DNA of 64,000 nt from CAMENZ01 sp041854955 (lineage in GTDB: Bacteria > Bacillota > Clostridia > Peptostreptococcales > Anaerovoracaceae): the NCBI GenBank assembly GCA_041854955.1, contig JBHADF010000047.1:1-64000 (forward strand), in the 5' to 3' direction. Of this stretch, positions 23,981 through 32,582 are shown piece by piece. The notes below the pieces were generated by a model. That model was not told the DNA's origin, did no database searches, and saw only the letters and a list, made by a program, of their open reading frames with translations. Position numbers and translations under genes: made by a program. Within the stretch, counting starts at the first letter, position 1; each line of letters begins with the position of its first letter.

Positions 23981-25723
23981 CTACTCTCCTATGGGTGCGT
24001 TAACCATCATCACCTGCATACCGCCACTATATGCATCAGGTGAGTTCACTACCCTAAGCTTCTTGGTCAGTTCCTTGGATGTGATTACAGTCTCGAAATC
24101 ATTTTCGGAAGAAACCTCAACTTCTATTTCCCTTATAGTCTGCACCCCTGAATCTCCGTCAACTACAAGGACAAAAGACTTGCCCTTCTTTTCATATATG
24201 GCTGTAGATGGCACAGTATATACGTTCTCTTTTTTCTCGATTATGTACTTGACCCTAACGCTCATGCCCGGCTTGATTTCCTTAATAGACTTATCTGCAA
24301 AGGCTATCTTAGTGCCGTAAAGGACCTCTGAGGATGTTGTGGCTCCGACAGTAGGTGCCAGCGGTGTAGGATTTACAGAGCTGAGTTTTCCTTTAAAGAT
24401 TCTGCCGCTGCCCAAGGCATCGCTGGTGATTTCAACCTTCATACCGTTATGCAAATCGTTTAGATCGAACTCTTTAACGCTGGAATCTACGATTATTCTC
24501 TTTACCGTTTCAATCTTAGCCACATAATTTTGAGGCGTTTGACCTTTTATCATGTTCATCTCTGTGATGGTTCCTGATATGGGTGCTTTTATTACCGTTT
24601 TAGCAAGATCTGCTTTCAGGTACTTTAAGTCAACGGAATGTATAAGGTTGTCAGCACCTTTCTTGGCACTGCTCAAGCTGTTCTTTAAGGATGCGATCTC
24701 ATCATCGGCTGCTATCTTTGCGATTTTCAGGTTCTTAACCGCAGCATCGTAGCTTCGCTTCATGGAATCAGCATTGTTTTTATATGTTGAAAGCACATCG
24801 GCTCTGCTTCTTTCAGCCAGCTTCTGCTGCTTTTCTGCTTCCTTTACATTCTTATTGGCGATATAGAGGGCAGAGTCCTGCTGGTCCACTTCCTGCTTTG
24901 CCATGGCGGCAGTTGTCTGCGCCTGCTGTACTTCTGCTTCCCACTTCTTTACCTCTGCATCTGCCGCAGCTATTTCAGCATCTGAAACAGCTTCCCCTTT
25001 ATTTTTTCTTTCCAACAGCTGATTGTAGGCGGCTGTTTTTACCGTCACCTGAAATCTGGCGTCAAGGAGGGCGTTGGTAGCCTTATCCAGCTTCTGCTTG
25101 GCTTGAGTGTAGGCCATGGATGCAGTGTCTTGAGAGCCTTTGAGCCCCTCTTTCGATGAGTTGGCCGCAAGAATCTGGTCATTATAGCCCTGCTCTATGG
25201 AATTCTTATAGTCTTCATAGGTTTTATTAGCAGCCTGCCAAGCATCGTACGCGCTGGTAACTGCATTTTCGGCAGCCACTACCTGAGCGTTGGTTCCGTC
25301 TTCCTTGTTTCTGAGAGCTCTGTTAAGCTGATCGGTAGCATTTTTTATCTGCACTTCCGCATTCTTGTCCGAAGTGGTTATGGATGCATTCTTCATGGCA
25401 ATTTGCTGCTCTATGGAAGAGGCATCCAAGACGGCAATAATCTGGCCTTCCTTAACTACATCGCCCACTTTAATATTTATGGTCTTAACAGGAAGCAATT
25501 TTTCCGCATAGACCAGGCTGTCCTTTTCACTCTTTACCTTTCCGGCCTCAGTTACCGAATTTACGAAATCCTTTTGTGTTATTTCCGTAGTTTCGGATAA
25601 GGCCAAGGTCTCATAATCACTGCCGGGTTTCCTCAAAGCAAAAAATCCGACAATGCCGACAATCAAAACTAAAGCTATAGCTTTCTTCTTATGATTCTTT
25701 ACAATCTCTAAATACTTTTTCAT
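23981..25723 (-). CDS. HlyD/MacA-type membrane fusion (adaptor) protein
   Basis: The 580-residue adaptor has one N-terminal membrane helix (AIALVLIVGIVGFFAL), a biotinyl-lipoyl-like half-motif (VKTINIKVGDVVKEGQIIAV), a very long alpha-helical coiled coil (about 115-385, rich in Ala, Lys, Glu, Asn and Asp), a second half-motif (VIKAPISGTITEMNMIKGQ) and beta-barrel and membrane-proximal domains. It is the first gene of a three-gene efflux operon (adaptor, ATPase, permease). The coiled coil is long for a monoderm adaptor. Confidence 0.92.
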   Translation of the reverse strand: MKKYLEIVKNHKKKAIALVLIVGIVGFFALRKPGSDYETLALSETTEITQKDFVNSVTEAGKVKSEKDSLVYAEKLLPVKTINIKVGDVVKEGQIIAVLDASSIEQQIAMKNASITTSDKNAEVQIKNATDQLNRALRNKEDGTNAQVVAAENAVTSAYDAWQAANKTYEDYKNSIEQGYNDQILAANSSKEGLKGSQDTASMAYTQAKQKLDKATNALLDARFQVTVKTAAYNQLLERKNKGEAVSDAEIAAADAEVKKWEAEVQQAQTTAAMAKQEVDQQDSALYIANKNVKEAEKQQKLAERSRADVLSTYKNNADSMKRSYDAAVKNLKIAKIAADDEIASLKNSLSSAKKGADNLIHSVDLKYLKADLAKTVIKAPISGTITEMNMIKGQTPQNYVAKIETVKRIIVDSSVKEFDLNDLHNGMKVEITSDALGSGRIFKGKLSSVNPTPLAPTVGATTSSEVLYGTKIAFADKSIKEIKPGMSVRVKYIIEKKENVYTVPSTAIYEKKGKSFVLVVDGDSGVQTIREIEVEVSSENDFETVITSKELTKKLRVVNSPDAYSGGMQVMMVNAPIGE

Positions 25724-25772
25724 CTCAACTCCATGATAATTTAATATTGTCTTAAGTGCTTAATATAATGGT

Positions 25773-25801
25773 AATATATCACAGGAAAGATGACTTGTCA
25801 A
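25773..25801 (-). promoter_or_regulatory. Strong sigma-A promoter of the efflux operon
   Basis: On the minus strand a perfect TTGACA (25801-25796) and TATATT (25778-25773) are 17 bases apart. It starts immediately after the PAP2 gene stop and gives a leader of about 45 bases. Confidence 0.82.
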
Positions 25802-25802
25802 T

Positions 25803-26429
25803 TTATAAAAATAATTTTTTTTCCTCTGATCTATCCAAAACACCTATGGCGATAGTGAGAACCGCCAAACCTATAAACCAGCCTGTAACCACATCTGTAG
25901 GCCAATGGACTCCCACATAAATTCGGGAAGGCCCGATAGCTACCGCCAGAAAAAAACATATCCCCTGCAAGGCTCGCCTCAGCCTCTTGTCTTCACAGTG
26001 CTTTTCCAGCAGATATATGAGAAGACCGTATACGATTACCGATGTTACGGAATGACCGCTGGGAAATGAATATCCTCCCTGCTCTACCAAATGAAACATT
26101 TTTTCCGGCCTTAGCCTTGCGAAAATATGCTTCATAGGCTTGTATATAACTACTCCCCCTAAAGCCACACCGGTAACGGGAATTCCATATTTCCCCCGAT
26201 TAGGCATAAGCACCAACACTGCACAAAAGCCTATGATAAACCAAGTGTCCGCCAGGTGTGTTATGAAGATCATAAGGGCATTTAAGCCTTCACTTCTCCA
26301 TGAAAATACGGCTTCCTGCACCTTTAGATCAAGGGGTGTGGGAGACAAGTCATAAACCCCTGCCACCATATAGACCATAAGTGCTGCCGCCGCGAGAAAA
26401 ACCCCTCCTAAGGCAAAGTTTTTTTTCAA
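25803..26429 (-). CDS. PAP2-family membrane phosphatase
   Basis: The 208-residue protein has five to six membrane helices and the three PAP2 motifs: KHIFARLRPE, the PSGH motif in YSFPSGHSVTS and SRIYVGVHWPTDV. It dephosphorylates a lipid phosphate, for example undecaprenyl pyrophosphate or phosphatidate; which one is not decided. The start is a TTG at 26429-26427, preceded by AAGGGGG at good spacing; no ATG fits better. Confidence 0.9.
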   Translation of the reverse strand: MKKNFALGGVFLAAAALMVYMVAGVYDLSPTPLDLKVQEAVFSWRSEGLNALMIFITHLADTWFIIGFCAVLVLMPNRGKYGIPVTGVALGGVVIYKPMKHIFARLRPEKMFHLVEQGGYSFPSGHSVTSVIVYGLLIYLLEKHCEDKRLRRALQGICFFLAVAIGPSRIYVGVHWPTDVVTGWFIGLAVLTIAIGVLDRSEEKKLFL

Positions 26430-26563
26430 ATTATTACCCCCTTATAAATAATCTACGCTATTATAAACGATTTATATGGAAATTAAAAGGACTTTTGTGG
26501 TAAAATGATGTTGTATTAGCCTTCGGGCGTATATTTTTTATCTGAATTCCGAAAGGAGCTTTT

Positions 26564-27295
26564 ATGAAATTACTCAACAATCTTGCCGGACTTAGAATAA
26601 TATCCGGTGCCATTTTTTCAGTAAGGAAATATATAAATCCCATTTCCGAAGCCAAGTATAACGGCGATGTGGCAGGGGAAAAGGAACTTATAGTTACTGC
26701 CGCTAAGGCTTGGTCCAACAAGGTTTTAAAGGCTTTGGATATAGAAATTAACGTAATAAATCCGGAAAACTTCCCCCAGGACGGTCCTGTAGTCTATGTA
26801 GCCAATCATCAGTCCTATGCAGACATATTCACATTCCTCCATGCCGTTCCCCATCAGGTAGGCTTTATAGCAAAATCAGAGCTTAATAAAATCCCCGGAT
26901 TTAATCAGTGGATAGAAAGAATCCGCAGCGTCTTTATAAAGCGTGACGATGTTCGCTCTTCTCTCAATACTATAAACGAAGGTGCAGAGCTGGTAAAGAA
27001 GGGCTTTTCTCTCGTAATTTTTCCGGAAGGGACGAGAAGCGGCCACCACGAAATGGCTCATTTCAAGCCAGGAGCCTTAAAGCTGGCCACCAAGGCACAG
27101 GCTGTCGTAATACCCGTAACCCTGGAAGGTGGTTATAGAACCTTTGAGGAAAAGGGCGAGATAGTAAAAGGTGCTCATATAGATATGGTTGTTCACGAGC
27201 CTATAGACACCTCCATTCTTTCCAGACAGGAATTGGCAGAGCTTTCCAACCGTGTGGAAAATACTATCCGTGAAGGCTTAAAGATGTTTGAATAA
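26564..27295 (+). CDS. plsC: 1-acyl-sn-glycerol-3-phosphate acyltransferase
   Basis: The 243-residue acyltransferase has the catalytic box NHQSYAD near residue 87, the substrate-binding FPEGTRSG near 150, and ALKLATKAQAVVIPV. It makes phosphatidate in membrane lipid synthesis. It is a single gene with a good AAAGGAG site, divergent from the PAP2 phosphatase gene, which could act on its product, though that is inference. Confidence 0.94.
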   Translation: MKLLNNLAGLRIISGAIFSVRKYINPISEAKYNGDVAGEKELIVTAAKAWSNKVLKALDIEINVINPENFPQDGPVVYVANHQSYADIFTFLHAVPHQVGFIAKSELNKIPGFNQWIERIRSVFIKRDDVRSSLNTINEGAELVKKGFSLVIFPEGTRSGHHEMAHFKPGALKLATKAQAVVIPVTLEGGYRTFEEKGEIVKGAHIDMVVHEPIDTSILSRQELAELSNRVENTIREGLKMFE

Positions 27296-27324
27296 TAGCA
27301 GTTAAATATATAGTAAGAAACGTC

Positions 27325-27356
27325 AAAAGAGGACTCCCGAAGGAATCCTCTTTTTT
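27325..27356 (+). terminator. Terminator between plsC and nhaC
   Basis: The arms AAAAGAGGA (27325-27333) and TCCTCTTTT (27346-27354) enclose a 12-base loop, followed by Ts. It is flanked by converging genes and may serve both. Confidence 0.88.
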
Positions 27357-27379
27357 ATTTCCATTGGTTTTTACAAAGC

Positions 27380-28828
27380 TTAGTCTCTCTTAAGTCTTAC
27401 ATCAGGTTCTGAAGGAAGCTTGAACAGAGGTACGAGTCTGTCTAATCCTGTGAATGTCAGGAATACCAGAGATACTACTGCGATCATAGCCATGAAGTTG
27501 AACTTGATAAGGTCGATAGGCTTGTACTGAAGAAGCGGATATACTCCTGCTGCGATACCTACATAGAATGCAAGGTATACGTGGTGAGGAATGAGCTGTG
27601 AACCGAATACTCCCATAGCATCACTGAAGGTAGCATTTCTGAGTCTCAGCTTGTACATAGCTTCTTCGCTTGCTTCAACATTTTCGTCGGTGAGCTGCTT
27701 GATAACAGGTCCGATTGTTACGATCTGAGCCATTTCGTCAGCTAAAGCGATATTTCCTAAGAGGGATAAGATAGCATTCCATCCTAACAGGTGTCTTACC
27801 TTTCTGGATAACATGATAACCAGTTTTCCTAAAGGTGCGAAAGCTTCCATCTTCTGCATTACACCACCGAAGGCTGCAACCCACATCATCATTACTACTA
27901 CCCAGCTACCTGCATCGGAGAAACCTGCAACACACTCTTCAAGGAATTCCATAAGTGTGCCGGATGTTCCTGCGAACAGTCCTAAGATGTATGCGGATAC
28001 AAGTCCGGAACCGATACAGAAGAATGTGTTAAGTCCAAGGATAGCTAAGAGTACTACTAAGATCAGAGGAATTATCATGTAAAGAGCTACACCTTCCTGT
28101 ACCTGATTGAGTAAATCTATAGCGGCAGGTCTTTCCTGTTCCAGGAATGTAAATACATCTGCGGGAATCTGGGAAACGACTTCTGAACCGTTTACAGCAT
28201 TTCCGGGAAGACCGAGGGAGGCTACGAAGAAAGCTATTCCTGCAAGTACGAGGCAGCTTACGGACCAAACACCCTGGTGTCTGATTCTGTCGATGATCTG
28301 AACGCCCTGAATACCGGAAGATACGATGGTAGTATCGGAAATAAGGCCGATGTTGTCTCCGAAGCAAGCTCCGCCTGCGATAGCGCAAACTGTCAGATAC
28401 ATGTTTCCATCAACTATATGGGAAAGCCATAAGAAAATGGGAGCACATGCTGCGAAGGTTCCCCAAGAGGTTCCTGTTGCAACGGACAGAATTGCTGTGG
28501 AGAATAAACCTACTACAGCAACAGTCTTAGCTGTGATACCTAAGGTAAGTGCTAAGTTTACTACGGATGCTCCTACGCCGTGGCTCATGAATACGGAAGC
28601 CATAGCATAAGCGATCATGAGGATAAATAATGCCACCAAGATATTCTTTGTGGAATCCATGGATGCGTCGATCGCTTCCTGGAACTTAACATTCTCTGTT
28701 ATTTTGGCTATGATGATCGCAAAAATCCATGCGATAGGAGCAGCCATGAGAGCGTCAAATCCAGCGATCATGAGTCCCATCAGTAAAAATACCGGACAGA
28801 ACTTCAAAATGCCTTTGATAATTGTCAT
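27380..28828 (-). CDS. NhaC-family Na+-coupled antiporter or amino acid transporter
   Basis: The 482-residue polytopic protein is of the NhaC family. It has about eleven hydrophobic segments and the conserved ATGTSWGTFAACAPIF and FGDNIGLISDTTIVSS motifs in the middle. NhaC itself exchanges Na+ and H+, but relatives move malate/lactate, arginine/ornithine or lysine, so the substrate is open. The single gene is preceded by a sigma-54 type promoter, which would fit control by an amino-acid or fermentation signal better than housekeeping ion balance. Confidence 0.9.
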   Translation of the reverse strand: MTIIKGILKFCPVFLLMGLMIAGFDALMAAPIAWIFAIIIAKITENVKFQEAIDASMDSTKNILVALFILMIAYAMASVFMSHGVGASVVNLALTLGITAKTVAVVGLFSTAILSVATGTSWGTFAACAPIFLWLSHIVDGNMYLTVCAIAGGACFGDNIGLISDTTIVSSGIQGVQIIDRIRHQGVWSVSCLVLAGIAFFVASLGLPGNAVNGSEVVSQIPADVFTFLEQERPAAIDLLNQVQEGVALYMIIPLILVVLLAILGLNTFFCIGSGLVSAYILGLFAGTSGTLMEFLEECVAGFSDAGSWVVVMMMWVAAFGGVMQKMEAFAPLGKLVIMLSRKVRHLLGWNAILSLLGNIALADEMAQIVTIGPVIKQLTDENVEASEEAMYKLRLRNATFSDAMGVFGSQLIPHHVYLAFYVGIAAGVYPLLQYKPIDLIKFNFMAMIAVVSLVFLTFTGLDRLVPLFKLPSEPDVRLKRD

Positions 28829-28873
28829 TTCTTTTCTCCTTTGTGAAAATAATATAAATACAGGTAAACAAGA

Positions 28874-28889
28874 AGCAAGATTCGTGCCA
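28874..28889 (-). promoter_or_regulatory. Sigma-54 (RpoN) promoter of nhaC
   Basis: On the minus strand the sequence reads TGGCACGAATCTTGCT. That is TGGCAC (28889-28884), five bases, TTGCT (28878-28874), a full match to the -24/-12 consensus with correct spacing. Transcription would start near 28862, about 35 bases before the nhaC ATG. No equally good sigma-A promoter is seen. Confidence 0.82.
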
Positions 28890-28998
28890 TCTTTGACAAT
28901 TTCTTGATAATATCATCACTGAATCGCCACAAACATTGCCAATGCAACACAAAAGGGTTACTCTATGCTTCCATTTTCCTCCCTTTAGGGCAGTTTTT

Positions 28999-29046
28999 GA
29001 ACCTTATTCGGTTCTTTCGGTGTTTTTGTAGAACCGATATAGGTTC
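28999..29046. promoter_or_regulatory. Two activator-type dyads upstream of the sigma-54 promoter
   Basis: GAACCTTATTCGGTTC (28999-29014) and GAACCGATATAGGTTC (29031-29046) are two copies of GAACC-N6-GGTTC, 32 bases apart centre to centre, close to three helical turns. They lie about 145 and 177 bases upstream of the predicted nhaC start site, the normal place for sites bound by a sigma-54 enhancer-binding protein. No such regulator gene is in the window. Confidence 0.75.
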
Positions 29047-29051
29047 GATTT

Positions 29052-30032
29052 TTATATTCCCAAGCCAAAATTATCTCTGACACGCTTCATTACAGGTTCA
29101 GCTATGGCTTGTGCTCTGTCAGCTCCGTTTCTTAGAATTTCCAACAATTCTTCCGAATGACGAATGGCTTCGAATTTTTCTCTTATGGGCCTCAGGGCCT
29201 CGGTAACTACTTCAACCAAGTCCTTCTTGAAATCGCCGTAGCCCTTGCCTCTATACATTTCTTCCAGCTCACTTATGGTCTTATCTCCCAAGATGCTGTA
29301 TATGGTCAAAAGGTTGCTTATGCCCGGCTTATTTTCCACATCATAACGGATTTCTCCTTCTGAGTCGGTTGTGGCTCGCATGATAGTCTTCTTTATCTTT
29401 GCAGGGTCATCCAGCAGAGAAATCCTGGAGTGGATGTTTTCCGCCGACTTTGACATCTTAGCTGTAGGGTCGTCTAAGGCCATGATTCTGGCTCCCACCT
29501 TCATAAATCTTCCGTCGGGGACTACAAAGGTATCGCCGTACTTTCCGTTCACCCTTATGGCTAAGTCTCTCGTAAGCTCTATATGCTGCTTCTGGTCGTT
29601 TCCCACAGGCACCACATCCGTGTCATAGAGCAAAATATCCGCAGCCATGAGCACAGGGTAGGTGAGAAGTCCTGCTCCCACCGACTCCTTGCCTGAGCTT
29701 TTGGCCTTAAACTGAGTCATTCTGAAAAGCTCGCCAGTGTTGGCACAGCAGTTTAAAATCCAACCTAACTCCGCATGACCTGATACCTGTGACTGAACGA
29801 ACACTATGGCCTTTTTAGGATCTACTCCTATGGCCAGGTACAGCGCAGCCACGTCCAAAATATGTTCCCTAAGCTCTTTCGGGTCCTGGGGAACGGTTAT
29901 GGCGTGCTCGTCCACAATGCAGTAGATGCATTCATGATCTTCCTGCAGCTCTACGAATTGCTTCAGAGCACCTAAATAATTTCCTAAATGTATATTTCCT
30001 GTGGGCTGAACCCCCGAAAATACTCTCTTCAT
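29052..30032 (-). CDS. trpS: Tryptophan-tRNA ligase
   Basis: The 326-residue class I synthetase is of the bacterial TrpRS type. The HIGH-type motif is GNIHLGNYLG near residue 13 and the KMSKS loop is AKMSKSAEN near 195. It charges tRNA-Trp. It lies 27 bases after gyrA with no promoter or T-box between them, so it seems to ride on the replication-gene transcript. Confidence 0.97.
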   Translation of the reverse strand: MKRVFSGVQPTGNIHLGNYLGALKQFVELQEDHECIYCIVDEHAITVPQDPKELREHILDVAALYLAIGVDPKKAIVFVQSQVSGHAELGWILNCCANTGELFRMTQFKAKSSGKESVGAGLLTYPVLMAADILLYDTDVVPVGNDQKQHIELTRDLAIRVNGKYGDTFVVPDGRFMKVGARIMALDDPTAKMSKSAENIHSRISLLDDPAKIKKTIMRATTDSEGEIRYDVENKPGISNLLTIYSILGDKTISELEEMYRGKGYGDFKKDLVEVVTEALRPIREKFEAIRHSEELLEILRNGADRAQAIAEPVMKRVRDNFGLGI

Positions 30033-30059
30033 ACTTTTTCTCCCGTCTTGTCACTCTTA

Positions 30060-32567
30060 TTAAAAGGTCATCTGTTCCTGAGATGAACCGGAACCGGAGG
30101 CTTCATCGGAGCCTTCCTCCTCATTCTCGTCCATGTCCTCATCTCTGATTACCTTTGCCAAGGCGATAATATTGGCATCTTCAGCCACATTCATGATTTT
30201 AACACCCTGTGTAGCTCTTCCCAGCTTTGAAATCTGTGAAGCAGGTACGCGTATTATGATACCGTCGGAATTTATGAGAAGAACATCGTCCTCTTCATCC
30301 ACAACCATGGCACCTACCAGCTCTCCGGTCTTACCGAACTTAGCCTTATCGTAGGTCAAAAGGCCTTTTCCGCCTCTTACCTGTATCTTGTAGTCCTTGG
30401 CTCTCGTTCTCTTTCCGTAGCCCTTTTGAGTTACTACGAGAAGCTCCTGCTCAGGTTCAACAAGCTCCATGGAAACTACTTCGTCTCCCGGCTCCAGCTT
30501 TATGGCACGGACGCCGGCAGCGATTCTGCCCATAGGACGAACATCATCCTCGCTGAAGCAGATGCATTTACCGTTCTTTGTAACGATGATTACATTGTTC
30601 TTTCCGTTGGTCTGCTGGATTCCGATAAGCTCGTCATCATCCTGCAAATTCATGGCTATGAGGCCCGTCTTCCTGTTGGTGTCGAAGTTGGAAAGGGAAG
30701 TCTTCTTGATAGTTCCCTGCTTTGTAACGGCTATGAGGTATTTGTCCTCGGCAAAATCCGATACAGGCAACACTGCACTGACTCTTTCCTTTGCTATGAG
30801 GCTGAGGAAGTTGACTACAGGTATTCCCTTAGCCTGTCTTGAGCCTTCGGGTATCTCGTAGGCCTTTATCTTGTAGGCCTTTCCAAAGTTGGTAAAGAAC
30901 ATGAGATAATCATGGGTAGATGTCATAATCAGATTCTTCACGAAGTCATTTTCTCTGGTGGTAAGGCCGGTAATTCCCTTGCCGCCTCGTCTCTGAGACT
31001 TATAGGTATCTACGGGAACTCTCTTTATGTATCCCAAATGGGTGAGTGTTATGCAGACCGTTTCCTCGGCGATGAGATCCTCTTCGTCGATTTCCTCTTC
31101 GGAAGCCTGAATAGCAGTCTTTCTCTTATCTCCCCATTTTCCTTTAACTTCAAGGAGCTCGTCCTTAACTACACCCATGAGCTTGTGCTCGTCAGCCAAA
31201 AGGCTTTCGTAGTAAGCAATCTTTTCCATGAGCTCTGCATACTCGGTCTGAATCTTTTCTCTTTCCAAACCTTGTAAACGTCTCAGCTGCATTTCCAAGA
31301 TGGCCTTGGCCTGAATTTCCGTAAGGCCGAAGCGTTCTATGAGCTTTTCCTGAGCATCGTTATAGCTGGAACGAATTATCTTAATGATTTCGTCTATGTT
31401 ATCTAAGGCTATGAGATATCCCTCTAAGATGTGGGCTCTTGCCTCCGCCTTTTTCTTGTCGTAGATGGTTCTCCTGGTCACCACTTCCTTCTGGTGCTTA
31501 AGATAAACATCCAAGATTTCTCTGATGTTGAGAATTTTAGGTCTTCCCTCTACTATGGCCAGCATTATCATGGAAATGTTGGTCTGAAGCTGAGTGTGCT
31601 TGTAGAGTCTGTTGAGTATAATCTGAGGATTTGCATCCTTCTTAAGCTCAATTACGATTCTGGTTCCTTCTCTGGATGTCTCGTCTCTTATATCGGAAAT
31701 TCCGTCAAGCTTCTTGTCCTTCACCATTTCGGCGATTTTTTCCACCAATGAAGACTTGTTTACCTGATAGGGTATCTCGGAGACGATGATCTGCTGCTTG
31801 CCCCTGCTGCCTTCTTCGATTTGGCAAACGGAACGAACCACAACCTTTCCCTGGCCGGTTCTGTAGGCATCCTTTGCTCCGCCTCTTCCTAAGATTACTC
31901 CTCCCGTGGGAAAATCCGGTGCCTTGATTATCTTTATAAGGTCGTCTATGGAGCAATCCGGATCATCTATAACCTTTACACAGGCATCTATGGTATCGCT
32001 TAAATTGTGGGGAGGTATGGAGGTGGCCATACCTACGGCTATACCGTTGGAGCCGTTTATGAGCAGGTTGGGAACTCTGGAGGGGAGAACCACAGGCTCT
32101 TCCTCTTCACCGTCATAGTTAGGCACGAAATCTACCGTGTCCTTATCTATGTCCCTGAGCATTTCCAGGGCGAAGGGAGTCATCCTTGCCTCTGTATAAC
32201 GGCTGGCGGCAGCTCCGTCTCCGTCTACGGAACCGAAGTTTCCGTGGCCGTCAACCAGGGTATATCTCATATTCCAGCTCTGAGCCATTCTAACCATGGC
32301 ATCGTAAATGGAGCTGTCACCGTGAGGATGATATTTACCCATTACTTCACCGACGATACGGGCACTCTTTTTATGAGGCTTGTCGGGGGAAATTCCCAAA
32401 GCGTCCATTCCGTAAAGTATACGGCGGTGAACCGGCTTCAAGCCGTCACGAGCATCGGGGAGAGCACGGCTTACTATAACTGACATAGCATAGTCTATGT
32501 AGCTTTTCTTCATCTCCTCATGAATCTCATGCTGGAGCATCTTTGTATCTTCTAAAAATGTTGCCAT
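30060..32567 (-). CDS. gyrA: DNA gyrase subunit A
   Basis: The 835-residue gyrase A has the catalytic Tyr in AASRYTEAR and the quinolone-resistance region HPHGDSSIYDAMVRMAQ. The Ser and Asp corresponding to E. coli 83 and 87 are present, the usual susceptible residues. The GyrA box is QRRGGKG in the C-terminal beta-pinwheel. The end is a long acidic Ser/Glu tail. It lies 15 bases behind gyrB. Confidence 0.98.
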   Translation of the reverse strand: MATFLEDTKMLQHEIHEEMKKSYIDYAMSVIVSRALPDARDGLKPVHRRILYGMDALGISPDKPHKKSARIVGEVMGKYHPHGDSSIYDAMVRMAQSWNMRYTLVDGHGNFGSVDGDGAAASRYTEARMTPFALEMLRDIDKDTVDFVPNYDGEEEEPVVLPSRVPNLLINGSNGIAVGMATSIPPHNLSDTIDACVKVIDDPDCSIDDLIKIIKAPDFPTGGVILGRGGAKDAYRTGQGKVVVRSVCQIEEGSRGKQQIIVSEIPYQVNKSSLVEKIAEMVKDKKLDGISDIRDETSREGTRIVIELKKDANPQIILNRLYKHTQLQTNISMIMLAIVEGRPKILNIREILDVYLKHQKEVVTRRTIYDKKKAEARAHILEGYLIALDNIDEIIKIIRSSYNDAQEKLIERFGLTEIQAKAILEMQLRRLQGLEREKIQTEYAELMEKIAYYESLLADEHKLMGVVKDELLEVKGKWGDKRKTAIQASEEEIDEEDLIAEETVCITLTHLGYIKRVPVDTYKSQRRGGKGITGLTTRENDFVKNLIMTSTHDYLMFFTNFGKAYKIKAYEIPEGSRQAKGIPVVNFLSLIAKERVSAVLPVSDFAEDKYLIAVTKQGTIKKTSLSNFDTNRKTGLIAMNLQDDDELIGIQQTNGKNNVIIVTKNGKCICFSEDDVRPMGRIAAGVRAIKLEPGDEVVSMELVEPEQELLVVTQKGYGKRTRAKDYKIQVRGGKGLLTYDKAKFGKTGELVGAMVVDEEDDVLLINSDGIIIRVPASQISKLGRATQGVKIMNVAEDANIIALAKVIRDEDMDENEEEGSDEASGSGSSQEQMTF

Positions 32568-32582
32568 ATTCCTTCCCCCTTT

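Noticed and set aside
28981..28990. CCCTTTAGGG palindrome as a regulator site for nhaC
   Set aside because: It is short and single; a similar sequence occurs in the CoA transferase leader, so it may be chance.
30033..30059. T-box leader before trpS
   Set aside because: The gap to gyrA is only 27 bases, too short for a T-box, and no promoter is present.
30060..32567. Quinolone-resistance substitution in GyrA
   Set aside because: The key Ser and Asp positions in HPHGDSSIYD are the usual susceptible residues.
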